64,000 bases of DNA from Streptomyces xinghaiensis S187 (GCF_000220705.2 NZ_CP023202.1:4030001-4094000); one strand, 5' to 3'; numbered from the stretch's first letter, positions 18,401 through 27,364 are shown. Numbers and translations are program-made. Notes: generated from the sequence alone by a model not told the origin.

Positions 18401-18583
18401 TTCGAACGCGGGCATTACGACGTCTCGGTCGCCTGCGCGGAGGAACAACTCCTGCCCTCCGTACGCGACGCCGCCCCGGACGCCGAAGTCCTCGCCGACG
18501 GCTTCTCCTGCCGCACCCAGCTCGACCAGCTCACGGGCCGCCGGGCGCGCCACTTGGCGGAGGTGCTGGCGGAAGGGCTTTGA
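15449..18583 (+). CDS. FAD-binding and Fe-S-binding oxidoreductase (D-2-hydroxyacid/glycolate dehydrogenase type)
   Basis: A 1044-residue fusion. The N-terminal FAD-binding_4 domain (about residues 60-250) has PRGGGTSIAGQATG and NNSCGAHSVAWGTT. A FAD-oxidase C domain follows to about 540. The ferredoxin-like part carries CVGVAKC and the 4Fe-4S motif CLSCKGCRSDCP near residue 641. The C-terminal CCG domains carry KQVCCGLT near 850 and GGCCGLAGNF near 974. It combines in one chain the roles split between GlcD and GlcF/GlpC, so it should oxidise a 2-hydroxyacid such as D-lactate or glycolate and pass electrons to the membrane. A Glu/Ala/Thr-rich linker (about 745-810) separates the halves. ATG 15449 is preferred over an ATG 36 bp upstream. 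Confidence 0.9.
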   Translation: MADHDPARPGPAHPRPPRPDPARPGPGAARPDVSGLARDLRRAVAGDVEFDTASRALVTMDASNYRRVPLGVVAPRDADDVAAVLAVCRDHGVPVVPRGGGTSIAGQATGTGVVLDFTRHLNRIVSLDPETRTAVVEPGAICDSLRTAAAAHGLTFGPDPSTHSRCTIGGMIGNNSCGAHSVAWGTTADNVRGLDVLTYGGEYAHLAAGEGDSAGAARPGGTTLPPALREGAEALVTRRRALLRTGFPAGLPRRISGYALDALLPENGTDWARAFTGSEGTLGVLTRAAVRLVEAPAARALAVLGYADESAAAEAAHTLLPYGPLTVEGMASDLVPAPAAASLPRGAAWLFVETGGSGPEEARARAEALCRAAADGTTDSVVVTDPAHRRALWRIREDASGTATRMPDGSEAWPGWEDCAVPPARLGPYLRDFRALLTEHGLRGTPYGHFGDGCIHVRIDFDLLTGPGIARFRSFSTDLADLVVAHGGSLSGEHGDGQARAELLPRMYGDELVGAFEEFKTLWDPAGGLNPGMLVRPHRLDENLRFAVLPGKSVDVAFGYPHDGGDFTAAVRRCVGVAKCRNTAASGTAVMCPSFRTTGEEQHSTRGRARLLHEMLAGAADGPGGIVTDGWRSEEVREALDLCLSCKGCRSDCPVNVDMATYKAEFLHHHYAGRLRPAAHYAMGRLPLWLRATAPVAPVLAPLANRLARVAPLASAVKRLGGIAPERELPELARETFRRWWRRRVTEAGADADAAADAGMGAAAETEGQRERASATGAETGAPAETEATPASAGPPRPTGSGRAGTDPDRRRTVVLWPDTFTNHLSPSVGRSAVAVLEDAGLRVVVPPKQVCCGLTWVSTGQLDGARKVMRRTLDVMAPALEAGLPVVGLEPSCTAALQTDLPELLSDDPRAARLAEAVTTFAQALDQYAPDWQPPRLDRPVVGQTHCHQHAVLGDAAERKLRERAGLTGDLSGGCCGLAGNFGFERGHYDVSVACAEEQLLPSVRDAAPDAEVLADGFSCRTQLDQLTGRRARHLAEVLAEGL

Positions 18584-18716
18584 GCACGGCCACCCGGAGC
18601 CGAAGGACGCTCCGGCGGACGGCTGAGGGACCGTTCGGAGGGCCGTCGGGACGGGACCGACCACATCAGTGCTCCGGCTTGGCCACCTGGTGTTCGACCG
18701 GGGTGCCGGTGCGCGG

Positions 18717-19397
18717 TCAGGGCGTGAGCGGAGTCACCTGCACCAAGCCTGTCTGGTAGGCGATGACGACCAGTTGGGCGCGGTCGCGGGCGCCGAGTTT
18801 CGCCATCGCGCGGTAGATGTGGGTGCGTACGGTCAGCGGGCTGAGTGTCAGTGTCTCGGCGATCTCGGTGTTGGACTTGCCCTCGGCGGCCATGGCCATG
18901 GTTTCGCGTTCGCGAGCGGTGAGTTCCGACAGCTGTTGTGTGGATATTTGCTGCGCGCCGGGGGCGGGTGTCATGAGGAACTTCGCGATGAGGGCGCGGG
19001 TGGCGGTGGGGGACAGGAGTGCCTCGCCGGAGGCCACCGTACGCAAGCCGGCAAGCAGGGTGTCGGTGGTGACGTCCTTGCCGAGGAAGCCGCTGGCACC
19101 GGCGTGCAGGGCCTGGGCGACGTAGCCCTCGGTCTCGAAGGTGGTCAGGATGAGGACGCGGGTCGTGGACAGTTCCGGGTCGGCGCAGATGGCGGACGTG
19201 GCGGCGAGGCCGTCCATACCCGGCATACGGATGTCCATGAGGACGATGTCGGGGTGGTGGGCGCGGGCCAGGTCCACAGCTTCCGCACCGTCGGAGGCTT
19301 CACCGACCACGGTCATGTCCTCGCAGGAGTCGATCAGCATCCGGAAGGTCGCCCGTAGCAAGGTCTGGTCGTCGGCGAGCAGCACTTTGATGGTCAT
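18717..19397 (-). CDS. LuxR/NarL-type response regulator
   Basis: A 226-residue two-component regulator. The receiver domain starts VLLADDQTLLRATF with the acidic pair, has the phospho-acceptor Asp in IVLMDIRMPGMDG and the conserved Lys in SGFLGKDV. A linker leads to a C-terminal LuxR helix-turn-helix, ELTARERETMAMAAEGKSN. ATG 19397 is the only start giving a normal receiver N-terminus. The start lies 98 bp inside the end of the kinase gene, an unusually long overlap. With the kinase and the MMPL exporter it forms one minus-strand operon and probably controls it. Confidence 0.93.
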   Translation of the reverse strand: MTIKVLLADDQTLLRATFRMLIDSCEDMTVVGEASDGAEAVDLARAHHPDIVLMDIRMPGMDGLAATSAICADPELSTTRVLILTTFETEGYVAQALHAGASGFLGKDVTTDTLLAGLRTVASGEALLSPTATRALIAKFLMTPAPGAQQISTQQLSELTARERETMAMAAEGKSNTEIAETLTLSPLTVRTHIYRAMAKLGARDRAQLVVIAYQTGLVQVTPLTP

Positions 19398-20658
19398 GCT
19401 TGTTCTCCTGTGCGTCCTCTGTGGCTTCCGACGACGGTTCGGGTGTGGCGGGCGGAAGCGGCAGGCTGGTGGAGACCTCGAAGCCGCCTTCCGGGAGGGG
19501 CCCCGCACGGGACTCGCCGCCGACGGTGCGGGCTCGTTCGCGCATGCCCATGATGCCGAAGCCCTGGCCCGGCGCGGCTGGAGCAACATCGGTGGTACCG
19601 GACGGCTCGTCGTTGGTGACCGTGATCAGCAAGCGGGATGCTTCGTAGGCGAGATGTACGTGTGCCGAGTCCGCAGCGGCGTGCTTGGTGGCGTTGGTGA
19701 GTGCCTCCTGCACGATCCGGAACGCGGTCAGGTCCACCGCGGGGGTGAGCGGACGGGGCTTGCCCGTCGTGGTGACCGTGACCGTGAGCCCTGCAGACGC
19801 ACACGTCGAAACCAGCTCGGGCAAGCGGGCGAGGCCAGGAGAGGGCGCCAGCGATGCGGAGGCCGGGGCGCCGGTGTTGCGCAGCGGTCCCAGCATGGCC
19901 TTCAGCTCGCGCAGTGCGGAAGACGTGGTGTCGGTCAGGCTGGTGAGAATCTTCTTCGTCCGCTGTGGATCAGTGAGCGCGAAGTGGGCGGCCGTGCCTG
20001 CCTGGGCGTTGGCCAAGGCCAGGTGATGAGCCACGACGTCGTGCAGCTCATGGGCGATGCGCATGCGCTCTTCTGTGACGCGCAGCCGTGCCTCCTCTTC
20101 CCGCGAACGCTCGGCATGTTCGGCGCGGGCCTGAACCGACGCCAGGTAGGCGCGCCGCAGTCTGGTCGTGCTGCCGGCGGCGAGCGGCAGCAGCAGCCAG
20201 AAGCAGTAGCCGATGGACCGTGGTACGGGGGAAGAAGCGTAGGTGGGGTCAAAGATCGCTGACGTGGCCATCAGGGCCACTGCCGTGGCGACACTGTGGA
20301 GGCGTGCGGTCTTGAGGCCGGTGTGGGTGGTCAACCAGTACATCGCCGCCATGAGGGGAGCCAGCAGCAGAGGGGTCAGCACGTATCCCAGCGCGGTGAC
20401 GGCCACGGTGCACACCGCGTTCACGACGGTGACGGTCCGCGGATGGCTTCGGTGTCCGAACAGGGCGAGACATGAGGCTCCCAGGATGACGAGGACGGTG
20501 GTGTCCCGCTGGGGTGGGGCAGCGCCGGGCCTGGTGAGACCGCTGCCTACGATCGCGCAGGCCATCAGCACCAGGACCAGGACCGTGTCGACGGCGCGAG
20601 GATGACGGCCGGCGTATCGCTCGAAGCGGTCGGTGTAACGCTCAGGGCTGGTACTCAT
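19300..20658 (-). CDS. sensor histidine kinase (HisKA_3/NarL-partner type)
   Basis: A 452-residue membrane kinase. Several hydrophobic helices fill residues ~25-170, with almost no extracellular loop. The HisKA_3 box EERMRIAHELHDVVAHHLA has the phospho-acceptor His. The HATPase domain has an N box in FRIVQEALTNATKHA and a G box in GQGFGIMGMRERA. The ATG at 20658 gives MSTSPERYTDRFERY, 71 bp downstream of the MMPL gene. The reading frame runs past the normal family end (GGFEVSTSLPLPP) for about 50 residues and overlaps the regulator gene by 98 bp; that tail is basic and unconserved in appearance, which suggests a lost stop codon. Confidence 0.92.
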   Translation of the reverse strand: MSTSPERYTDRFERYAGRHPRAVDTVLVLVLMACAIVGSGLTRPGAAPPQRDTTVLVILGASCLALFGHRSHPRTVTVVNAVCTVAVTALGYVLTPLLLAPLMAAMYWLTTHTGLKTARLHSVATAVALMATSAIFDPTYASSPVPRSIGYCFWLLLPLAAGSTTRLRRAYLASVQARAEHAERSREEEARLRVTEERMRIAHELHDVVAHHLALANAQAGTAAHFALTDPQRTKKILTSLTDTTSSALRELKAMLGPLRNTGAPASASLAPSPGLARLPELVSTCASAGLTVTVTTTGKPRPLTPAVDLTAFRIVQEALTNATKHAAADSAHVHLAYEASRLLITVTNDEPSGTTDVAPAAPGQGFGIMGMRERARTVGGESRAGPLPEGGFEVSTSLPLPPATPEPSSEATEDAQENKHDHQSAARRRPDLATGDLPDADRLLRGHDRGR

Positions 20659-20729
20659 ACGTTCTCCGGTCGGTGCTCTGTAACACGTCGCTGCCCCCAG
20701 GCGGACCGGGCAGAGAAGAAGCGGTGGTG

Positions 20730-22949
20730 TCAGGTGCGGGACACCTCCCGACCGGTCGTGGCCCCGACCGATTGCGGGCCTGCCTCGGCGGGCCGCTGGT
20801 CGAGTGCCTCGCCCTCCACGTCGATGCGGGGCAGCAGCTTGTCCAGTCGGCCCGGCAGCCACCACGCCTTGTGGCCGAGAAGGGCAAGGACGGCGGGCAC
20901 GATCGCCATCCGTACGACGAAGGCGTCGAACAGGATGGCTGAGGCGAGTCCGAACCCGATCATCTTGATCATGGAGTCGCTCTCACCGATGAATCCGGCG
21001 AAGACCGCGATCATGATCAGTGCGGCGGCCACGACGACCCGAGCGCTGTGCCGGAATCCGCTGATGACCGCCTGGCGGGGCGATTCGCCGTGGACGTACG
21101 CCTCGCGCATCCGGGAGACAAGGAAGACCTCGTAGTCCATGGCCAGACCGAAGACGATGCCCACCAGGAAGATCGGCATCAGACTCATGATCGGGCCGGT
21201 GTGCTCCGCTCCCAGCAGTTCGGCGCCGAGCCCCTGCTGGAAGACGAGAACGACCACACCCAGGGAGGCCAGCACCGACAAAAGGTATCCGAGGGCCGCC
21301 TTCAACGGGACGAGTACGGACCGGAAGACCAGCAGCAGCAGTACGATCGCGAGGCCCACAACAACGATCAGATAGGGGACCAGAGCGGACTGCACCTTCC
21401 CGGCGATGTCGATGTCGACAGCGGTGGTGCCGGTGACAGCGAACGTCACCCCGGTCCGGGACTCGATCGCGGACCGGTCGTCCCGGATGGACGTCACCAG
21501 GTTCTTGGTCTTCTCGTCGGTCGGTGCCGTGGACGGCACGGCTTGGAAGACAGCCGTGTCTCCTGCCGCGTTGAAGCGGGGCGAGGAGACGGAGACGACC
21601 CCCTCGGTGGCGCCGATCTGCCGTGTGACGGACTTGACGGCGCCTTTCGCGTCCGTGTTGCCCCGGGCGTCCACGACGACGGTCAAGGGTCCGTTGGAGC
21701 CCGGCCCGAAGGCCTCGGCCAGTGCATCGTATGCCCGACGCTCGGTGGTGGAGGTCGGTTTGGCCTCGTCCCCGGGGTTACCGAGTTGCAGGTCCATGGC
21801 CGGCAGTGCGAGAGCCCCAAGGCCTGCCACGCCCACGAGCAGCACAGGCAGCGGACGCCGCAGCACGAACCGCGCCCAGCGGGTGCCCCAGTTGTCTCGG
21901 GTGCTCTGCTGCTCGATCCGTCCGCCCTTACGGGCCCGCCGCGTGAGAACGGTGTTCGGCCAGAAGCCGAGGAGCGCCGGGACCAGAGTCAGGGCGATCA
22001 GTACGGCGATGGTGACCGCGCCGGCCGCGGCCAGACCCATCTTGGTGAGCATCGGGATCCCCACGACCGACAGTCCGGCCAGCGCGATGACCACGGTGAG
22101 CCCGGCGAACACCACCGCGGACCCGGCCGTGCCGACCGCGAGCCCGACCGCCTCCTGCGGCGCATGGCCCCGGGCGCGCTCCTCGCGATAGCGGGAGACG
22201 ACGAACAGAGCGTAGTCAATGCCGACCGCGAGGCCCAGCATCATCGCCAGGATGCTCGTCGTCGCGGACAGGCCGAGCGCGTGGGACAGTGCCAGGATGC
22301 CGGCCAGGCTGACCCCGACGCCGATCAGGGCGGTCACCAACGGCAGCCCCGCCGCGGCGAGCGAGCCGAAGGTGACCAGCAGGACGACGGCAGCCAGAGC
22401 GACACCGATCAGTTCGGCCGCGCCGCCCGGTCCGCCGCCCGCGTCCAGGGCCTTTCCGCCCACCTCGACGGTCAGCCCGGCCGCCTGAGCGCTGTGGACG
22501 GCCTCCTCCAGTCGGCTCTTGGCGGCGTCGGTGAGTTCCTTGGCCCCGACCGTGTAGGTGACGGTCGCATACGCCGTCCCGCCGTCCCTGCTCAGGGTCT
22601 TCGACCGGAACGGGTCGGATGCGCTCACGACCTGTGGGCCGTCGGCCAGAAAAGCCACGGTCTTCTCGACGGCCTGCTTGTTCCCAGGGTCGGTGATCTG
22701 CTCTCCGCTCGGTGCGACGAACACGATCCGGGCGGTCGCACCATCGGCGGCGGTTCCCGGGAAACGCTGTTCCATCAGGTCGAATGCCGTCTGGGATTCG
22801 ATACCCGGCATGGAGAACCCCTTGTCGGACGCCGCCGGAGCCTTGAGAGCGCTGAGCCCGGCGAAAGCCAGAACGGCCGCCCAGATCAGAGCAACGTACC
22901 AACGTTTGCGAAAGGCCAGACGGCCTACTCGATGAAGAAAAAGAGCCAC
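20730..22949 (-). CDS. MMPL family (RND-type) transporter
   Basis: A 739-residue exporter with two MMPL repeats, each a helix, a large outer loop and five clustered helices. The first repeat has SATTSILAMMLGLAVGIDYALFVVSRYREERARG, and the second has VGIVFGLAMDYEVFLVSRMREAYVHG; both carry the conserved intramembrane Asp. The start is GTG 22949 (VALFLHRVGRLAFRKRW), preceded by GGAGG. Upstream in-frame codons encode low-quality sequence. Related MmpL proteins export lipids, siderophores or drugs. It is the first gene of an MMPL-kinase-regulator operon, suggesting an envelope-stress or efflux response. Confidence 0.92.
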   Translation of the reverse strand: MALFLHRVGRLAFRKRWYVALIWAAVLAFAGLSALKAPAASDKGFSMPGIESQTAFDLMEQRFPGTAADGATARIVFVAPSGEQITDPGNKQAVEKTVAFLADGPQVVSASDPFRSKTLSRDGGTAYATVTYTVGAKELTDAAKSRLEEAVHSAQAAGLTVEVGGKALDAGGGPGGAAELIGVALAAVVLLVTFGSLAAAGLPLVTALIGVGVSLAGILALSHALGLSATTSILAMMLGLAVGIDYALFVVSRYREERARGHAPQEAVGLAVGTAGSAVVFAGLTVVIALAGLSVVGIPMLTKMGLAAAGAVTIAVLIALTLVPALLGFWPNTVLTRRARKGGRIEQQSTRDNWGTRWARFVLRRPLPVLLVGVAGLGALALPAMDLQLGNPGDEAKPTSTTERRAYDALAEAFGPGSNGPLTVVVDARGNTDAKGAVKSVTRQIGATEGVVSVSSPRFNAAGDTAVFQAVPSTAPTDEKTKNLVTSIRDDRSAIESRTGVTFAVTGTTAVDIDIAGKVQSALVPYLIVVVGLAIVLLLLVFRSVLVPLKAALGYLLSVLASLGVVVLVFQQGLGAELLGAEHTGPIMSLMPIFLVGIVFGLAMDYEVFLVSRMREAYVHGESPRQAVISGFRHSARVVVAAALIMIAVFAGFIGESDSMIKMIGFGLASAILFDAFVVRMAIVPAVLALLGHKAWWLPGRLDKLLPRIDVEGEALDQRPAEAGPQSVGATTGREVSRT

Positions 22950-24001
22950 GGCAGGAGGCCTCCAAGCAGGTGTTTGTTGTCCGCACAGCCTCTCCGGACG
23001 CGGCCGCCCTGTCGTCGTACGCCTGCTGGCAGTTGCTGCTACTGAACCTGTAGTAGAGACCTGCCGAATGGCACGGACGCGGGTGAGCGGGTGAGGGGAC
23101 CGCGCTGATCCCGGGCGCCCACCGCACAGCACGCAGATCAGGGGGAACGGCTGGAATGTCGGAGCGACGACCGAACCGCAGATGACGGCGCTGCCGGTCC
23201 CGTTGGCCGTGCTACGGCACATGGCTGAGCGAGTAGGCCGGCCTCCCGATCTGCGGATGACGGACTCGGGTGCGGCGAGACGAAGACGCCGGTACCGGGG
23301 CTTCCCTGCGTCGCAGGCTGGTTCACCTCGAATGGTCGCGCCGCGCTGCCGCACGGAATCGACGCCTCCGAGCGGTCGCAACGGCGCTGACACACAGCGT
23401 GTGCGTCGGTGCGCTGCCGGTGGACGCGTACGGGCGGTGGGTGGTTGCGGTTACGGCGCCGGGTGGGCGGCGCGATGGTGATGGCGGGTGCGTCGCGGGC
23501 CGACGGGTGTCGTTTGGGTGGGGGTTACGGCGTCCGTGCTGGGGGTGGGCCGGTGGTCGGTCGTCTATCCGGTGCCGTGCGCGCCCGGGGTCGTTGGAAA
23601 AGCGTTGGCGTGGCTGGTGCCGGTGGGGGTGCGCGGAAGCACACGCGCGCCTGGGTTCTTCGGCTTCCCGTGCGTTGTGGCGGGCTGTCGGTGGTGGCGG
23701 TCGCGGGTGGTGATTGTCGGTGGCTGCTGTGGTCGTGTCGGTTGTCGCCGGGATGAGGTCGGTGTGAGGCCCCGGTTCTCCGGCACGTCGGCGGCCGCGT
23801 TCGGAGTGCTGGCAGTCCGTGGTGGTGCTGATATGGGACGGGGGCGATAGGTGGAGTTCCCGGGTCCGCTTTCGCTCACTCGTTCGGGTGGTTCCGTGTC
23901 CTGGACCTGGATTCATCACCGTCCGTGACGGAAAATAGGGGGTAGGAACTCGCTGCGTGAGGGCGGGAGTTCACACGGGTGATCCGGACGGGGGGAATGT
24001 C
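22950..24001. other. non-coding interval before the HNH gene
   Basis: About 1 kb with no convincing gene. It holds the promoter side of the MMPL operon and, from about 23442, the left long inverted-repeat arm. Just before the HNH gene lies a small palindrome CCGTC-CGT-GACGG followed by AAAATAGGGGG. Frames here are open only because of GC content and show no recognisable domains. Confidence 0.6.
23442..23702 (+). repeat. left arm of a ~260-bp long inverted repeat
   Basis: This segment reappears, reverse-complemented and at roughly 85-90% identity by eye, at 25607-25868 on the other side of the HNH gene. The best part, 23606-23664, is identical over 59 nt to the complement of 25645-25703. The arm spans GGTTGCGGTTACGGCGCC to GGTGGCGGTC. 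Confidence 0.9.
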
Positions 24002-25339
24002 ATGCAGGCCACGCTGCTCGACCACGACGAGACCGAAACAACCGGCCCGCGGGGAGGGCCGGTGACGGCGGATGAGTGGGCCGCGCACCTGGCCACGGCT
24101 GTGCCGGGTCCGCAGACGGCGGCGATGCTCGGCCTGTTGGAGCGCGAGCAGCTTTCCACCACGGGGCGGATCGATGCTTTGAAGGCCTGGGAGCGGCACA
24201 CCTCCTGGATTCAGGCGCAGCAGGTGGGTCTGCTGGCGGATATCGAGGCGGATGCTCTGGATGCGAGGCCGGATGGGAGGGCTGGGCGGACTATGACTGG
24301 GACTTCGCCTGTGAGGATGTGGCCTGTGCGTTGAAGCTGTCGGGGAACACGGCCGCGGAGCGTCTGGCGGTGGCCACCGCCCTGGAGGGCCGTTTCCCCA
24401 CCACCGTGGGCCTGTTGGAGCGTGGGGAGATCTGTTATCTGCAGGCGAAGGCGGTGACGGAGGTCACCGGCACCCTGGACCCGGAGGCCGCCGGGCGGGT
24501 GGAGGCCATGGTGCTGCCCAAGATGCCGGGCCAGTCCGTCGGCCAGACCCGGCGGGCGTTGAACCGTGCGGTGCTGCGGGCGGATCCGCTGGGGGCGGAG
24601 GTGCGGCATCGCCGGCGGCGGGAGGACCGCACGATCTGGCACCGTGCGACCGAGGACGGTATGGCCACCTGGACCGCGTTCCTCCCCACCCCGCAAGCCG
24701 CGCAGTTGGATGCTGCCGTCGATGCGCACGCCGCCACGTTCGGCGATGACGGGCGCACGCTGAACCAGAAGCGGGTGGACGCCCTGTATGACCTGGTCGT
24801 CAACCGCCCCGCCGGAGACGCGACCCCCGGTGGCCGGTCGGCGGCAGTGGTCCATGACGGTGTCCCTCGACACGTTGATCGGGGCGGATGAGGAGCCCGG
24901 ACACCTCAAGGGCTACGGGCCGATCAGCGCCACCGCGGCGCGGGAGGTGGCTTTCGCTCCGGGCACGATCTGGCGGCGTCTGATCACCCACCCGAAGACC
25001 GGGCTGCTGGTCAAGACCGATCCGACCACCTACAAGCCCACCGCCGAGACCCAACGCCACGTCACCGCCCGCGACATGACCTGCACCTTCCCCTCCTGCC
25101 AGATGCCCGCCCACCGCTGCGACCTGGACCACATCCAGCCCTTCAACCACGAGAACCCGCAAGCGGGCGGGGTGACGGAGCCGGACAATCTGATGCCGCT
25201 GTGCCGACGCCACCACCTGCTGAAACACCGCACCGAATGGCAGGTGCAGCGCAACCCCGACACCGGCGAAGTCACCTGGACCGCACCGACGGGCCACACC
25301 TACACCAACCCACCCCAGCCCCTCGCCCACATCACGTAG
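24002..25339 (+). pseudogene. DUF222/HNH endonuclease (13E12-repeat type), two frameshifts
   Basis: Reading across three frames gives a complete 13E12-type protein. An N-terminal DUF222 part (LEREQLSTTGRIDALKAWER) starts at ATG 24002 behind GGGGGAA. The frame changes near 24263 and continues with GWADYDWDFACEDVACALKL and the DUF222 helical core. It changes again near 24855 (VSLDTLIGADE) into the C-terminal HNH domain. That domain is intact: CTFPSCQMPAHRCDLDHIQP and NLMPLCRRHHLLKH hold the paired cysteines, the HNH histidines and Asn. Either two 1-nt indels killed the gene or the sequence has errors. In mycobacteria this family lies in the REP13E12 repeats, a phage-integration target. Here it is flanked by long inverted repeats. 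Confidence 0.8.
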
Positions 25340-25368
25340 CCGCCGCCCCTCGGGAGCCACCGGCGCCA

Positions 25369-25394
25369 GCCCCTCCGCCACCGTGCGGAGGGGC
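25369..25394 (+). terminator. hairpin after the HNH pseudogene
   Basis: Perfect 10-bp stem GCCCCTCCGC / GCGGAGGGGC with a 6-nt loop, 30 bp after the stop. Confidence 0.6.
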
Positions 25395-25606
25395 CCACAC
25401 CCCTGCCCGAAACCAGAACCTGACGCCCACCCTGCGCGGCCACCGGGCGGGCAACACCCGGCCGGGGCCATGCGTGCACCTCGACAGCGAGCACCGGCGA
25501 ACGACACCCACCCCTCGGCCTCAACGCGTAGGCGCCGTTTTCACCATCCACCGGCCGGCAGCCGGGGAAAGCGGAGAGCTCCGAGCCCCGTACCGTCAGC
25601 CGCCAT

Positions 25607-25868
25607 GACCGTCACCACCGACAGCCCGCCACAACGCACGGGAGGCCGAAGAACCCAGGCGCGCGTGTGCTTCCGCGCACCCCCACCGGCACCAGCCACG
25701 CCATGCTTTTCAAGCCGTCCCCGGGCGCGCACGGCACCGGATAGACGACCGACCACGGGGCCGCCCCCGACACGGATGCCGTAACCCACACCACCACGAC
25801 AACGGGCAGCCCGCGACGCAAGCGCCACCACCATCGCGCCGCCCACCCGGCGCCGTAACCCCAACCAG
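25607..25868 (-). repeat. right arm of the ~260-bp long inverted repeat
   Basis: Reverse complement of the left arm (23442-23702), including the 59-nt identical core at 25645-25703. The arms point toward each other across about 1.9 kb containing only the HNH pseudogene and its terminator. No obvious target-site duplication was found at the outer edges. Confidence 0.9.
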
Positions 25869-26221
25869 CACGCCACAGGGCGGTCGCCCCGCACTTCCGC
25901 TCCCACCCAGCCCAGTCCGCCCAGCGCGCCCGGCCACTGCACCTCACGTCCGCGCGACCGTCGCCACCACCAAACCGGAAGCGACAGCGGGGACTGCACC
26001 TATGCGGGCAGGGCCGGGCCGACGTGTGCTCCCAGGCTGGAGAAACGCTCGACAGTAGATGCCGGAGGGGCAGCCGGACGGGTATCTGTGCTATGCCGAG
26101 AACCGGTCATCCGGCCGACGTGGCGACGGCGGCCCGGCCCCAGGGCGTGGCGTGAGACTGCCGGACTTGCAGGGTGTCGGGATGCCGAGATGCCGAACCC
26201 GCGAACCGGCGGCTTGCCGGG

Positions 26222-27364
26222 TCACTCCACGGTGGCGAGATGGTCCGCTGCGCCCCCGCGCCACTCGATCAGGAAGAGCGTCGCGTCATCGCTGGTGCTT
26301 CCGCCCCGTTCCCGTTTCAGGGTGTGGGAGAGAGAACGCACCATGGCCCGTACCCCTTCCTCCGTGTGCTCGACGCGGTTGACCCAGGCGATGAGCTGTT
26401 CCTCGCCGAACTGCTCTTCGCCCGCCCGGTGCTCCTCGATCACGCCGTCGGTGAAGCACAGAACCCGGTCGCCCCGCTGGAGGATCTGCTCGCTGATCGA
26501 AGGCGTTTCACCGCCGAAGCCCACCGGCAGGGTGGTCGGGCTGTCCAGTCGCCGGACGACCTGGTGGTTGCGGATCAGCAGGGGGGCCGGATGGCCCGCG
26601 TTGACCCATTGCAGGTGACCTGTGGTGATGTCCAGACGCATCATCTGCGCTGTGACGAAGTGTTCGGTCCCGAACTGCTCCGCAATGGCCTGGTCCATGA
26701 AGGAGTAGATCCCGGCCAGTCCCACATCGGCGCGTCTGGCGTGCCGATAGACGCCGATGGCGACGGTTGCCATGGTGGCGGCGCGGAGGCCGTGGCCCAT
26801 CGCGTCGATCACGGCCAGGTGCAGGATGTCGTCGTTAAGGGCGTAGTCGAAGCTGTCACCGGCGACGTTGTAGGCGGGCTCGAGGATCCCCGCGACGGCG
26901 ACCTGGGGAACAGCCATGGCCAGCGGGGGCAGCAGCGACCATTGGATCTCCGCGGACACGCTCATCGGTTCGAGCCGCCGGGCCTGGAAGAACTGGTCGG
27001 TGTAGCTGTGCTTGGTCACCAGCATGTCGGCGACCAGACCGGCGAGTCTGCGCAGCAGCCTCCTGTCGTCGTCATCAACGACGGACAGGGTGAGGGCCAT
27101 CACTCCCACCTGGTCGCTGCCGTCCAGCAAGGGCAGGAACATGCGGACACCGTCAGCCTGGGGAACCTCGATGGCCACGCCGTGCAGGAAGGATGCGCCC
27201 GCGGGGGAGTCACCGATCGGCTCGGGTTCGCCGACGACCAGCCGCCTGCCCGGTAGCGGCACCAGCATCTGCTGCGCGTAGTCCTGCAGGAGGATCGAGA
27301 CGTCGCGGCCACCGACCTTGGCGACCTCTTCCGCGATCAATGGGGCGATGAGCTGGGGCGGCAT
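26222..27364 (-). CDS. PP2C-family (SpoIIE-type) serine/threonine phosphatase
   Basis: A 380-residue PPM phosphatase. A GAF-like region (residues ~1-110) precedes the catalytic domain. The metal-binding sites are in NVAGDSFDYALND and AVIDAMGHGLRAATMA. NAGHPAPLLIR, CFTDGVIEEHR and DDATLFLIEW are the later conserved motifs. The likely role is dephosphorylating an anti-sigma-factor antagonist. The ATG at 27364 lacks a good ribosome site and starts inside a conserved stretch: in-frame codons upstream read GFGERLLGLLLDRAHE, back to a stop. The natural start is probably ATG 27462 in another frame (see finding). Confidence 0.88.
   Translation of the reverse strand: MPPQLIAPLIAEEVAKVGGRDVSILLQDYAQQMLVPLPGRRLVVGEPEPIGDSPAGASFLHGVAIEVPQADGVRMFLPLLDGSDQVGVMALTLSVVDDDDRRLLRRLAGLVADMLVTKHSYTDQFFQARRLEPMSVSAEIQWSLLPPLAMAVPQVAVAGILEPAYNVAGDSFDYALNDDILHLAVIDAMGHGLRAATMATVAIGVYRHARRADVGLAGIYSFMDQAIAEQFGTEHFVTAQMMRLDITTGHLQWVNAGHPAPLLIRNHQVVRRLDSPTTLPVGFGGETPSISEQILQRGDRVLCFTDGVIEEHRAGEEQFGEEQLIAWVNRVEHTEEGVRAMVRSLSHTLKRERGGSTSDDATLFLIEWRGGAADHLATVE

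Larger units (their letters stand above)
25340..26221. other. non-coding interval after the HNH pseudogene
   Basis: Nearly 900 bp. It holds the terminator hairpin (25369-25394) and the right inverted-repeat arm (25607-25868). I see no credible gene in the rest; open frames are Arg/Pro/Gly-rich GC artefacts. Confidence 0.6.

Noticed and set aside
23488..23850. Coding frames inside the left inverted-repeat arm
   Set aside because: The same peptide appears in both arms only because the DNA is duplicated; it has no domain and no ribosome site.
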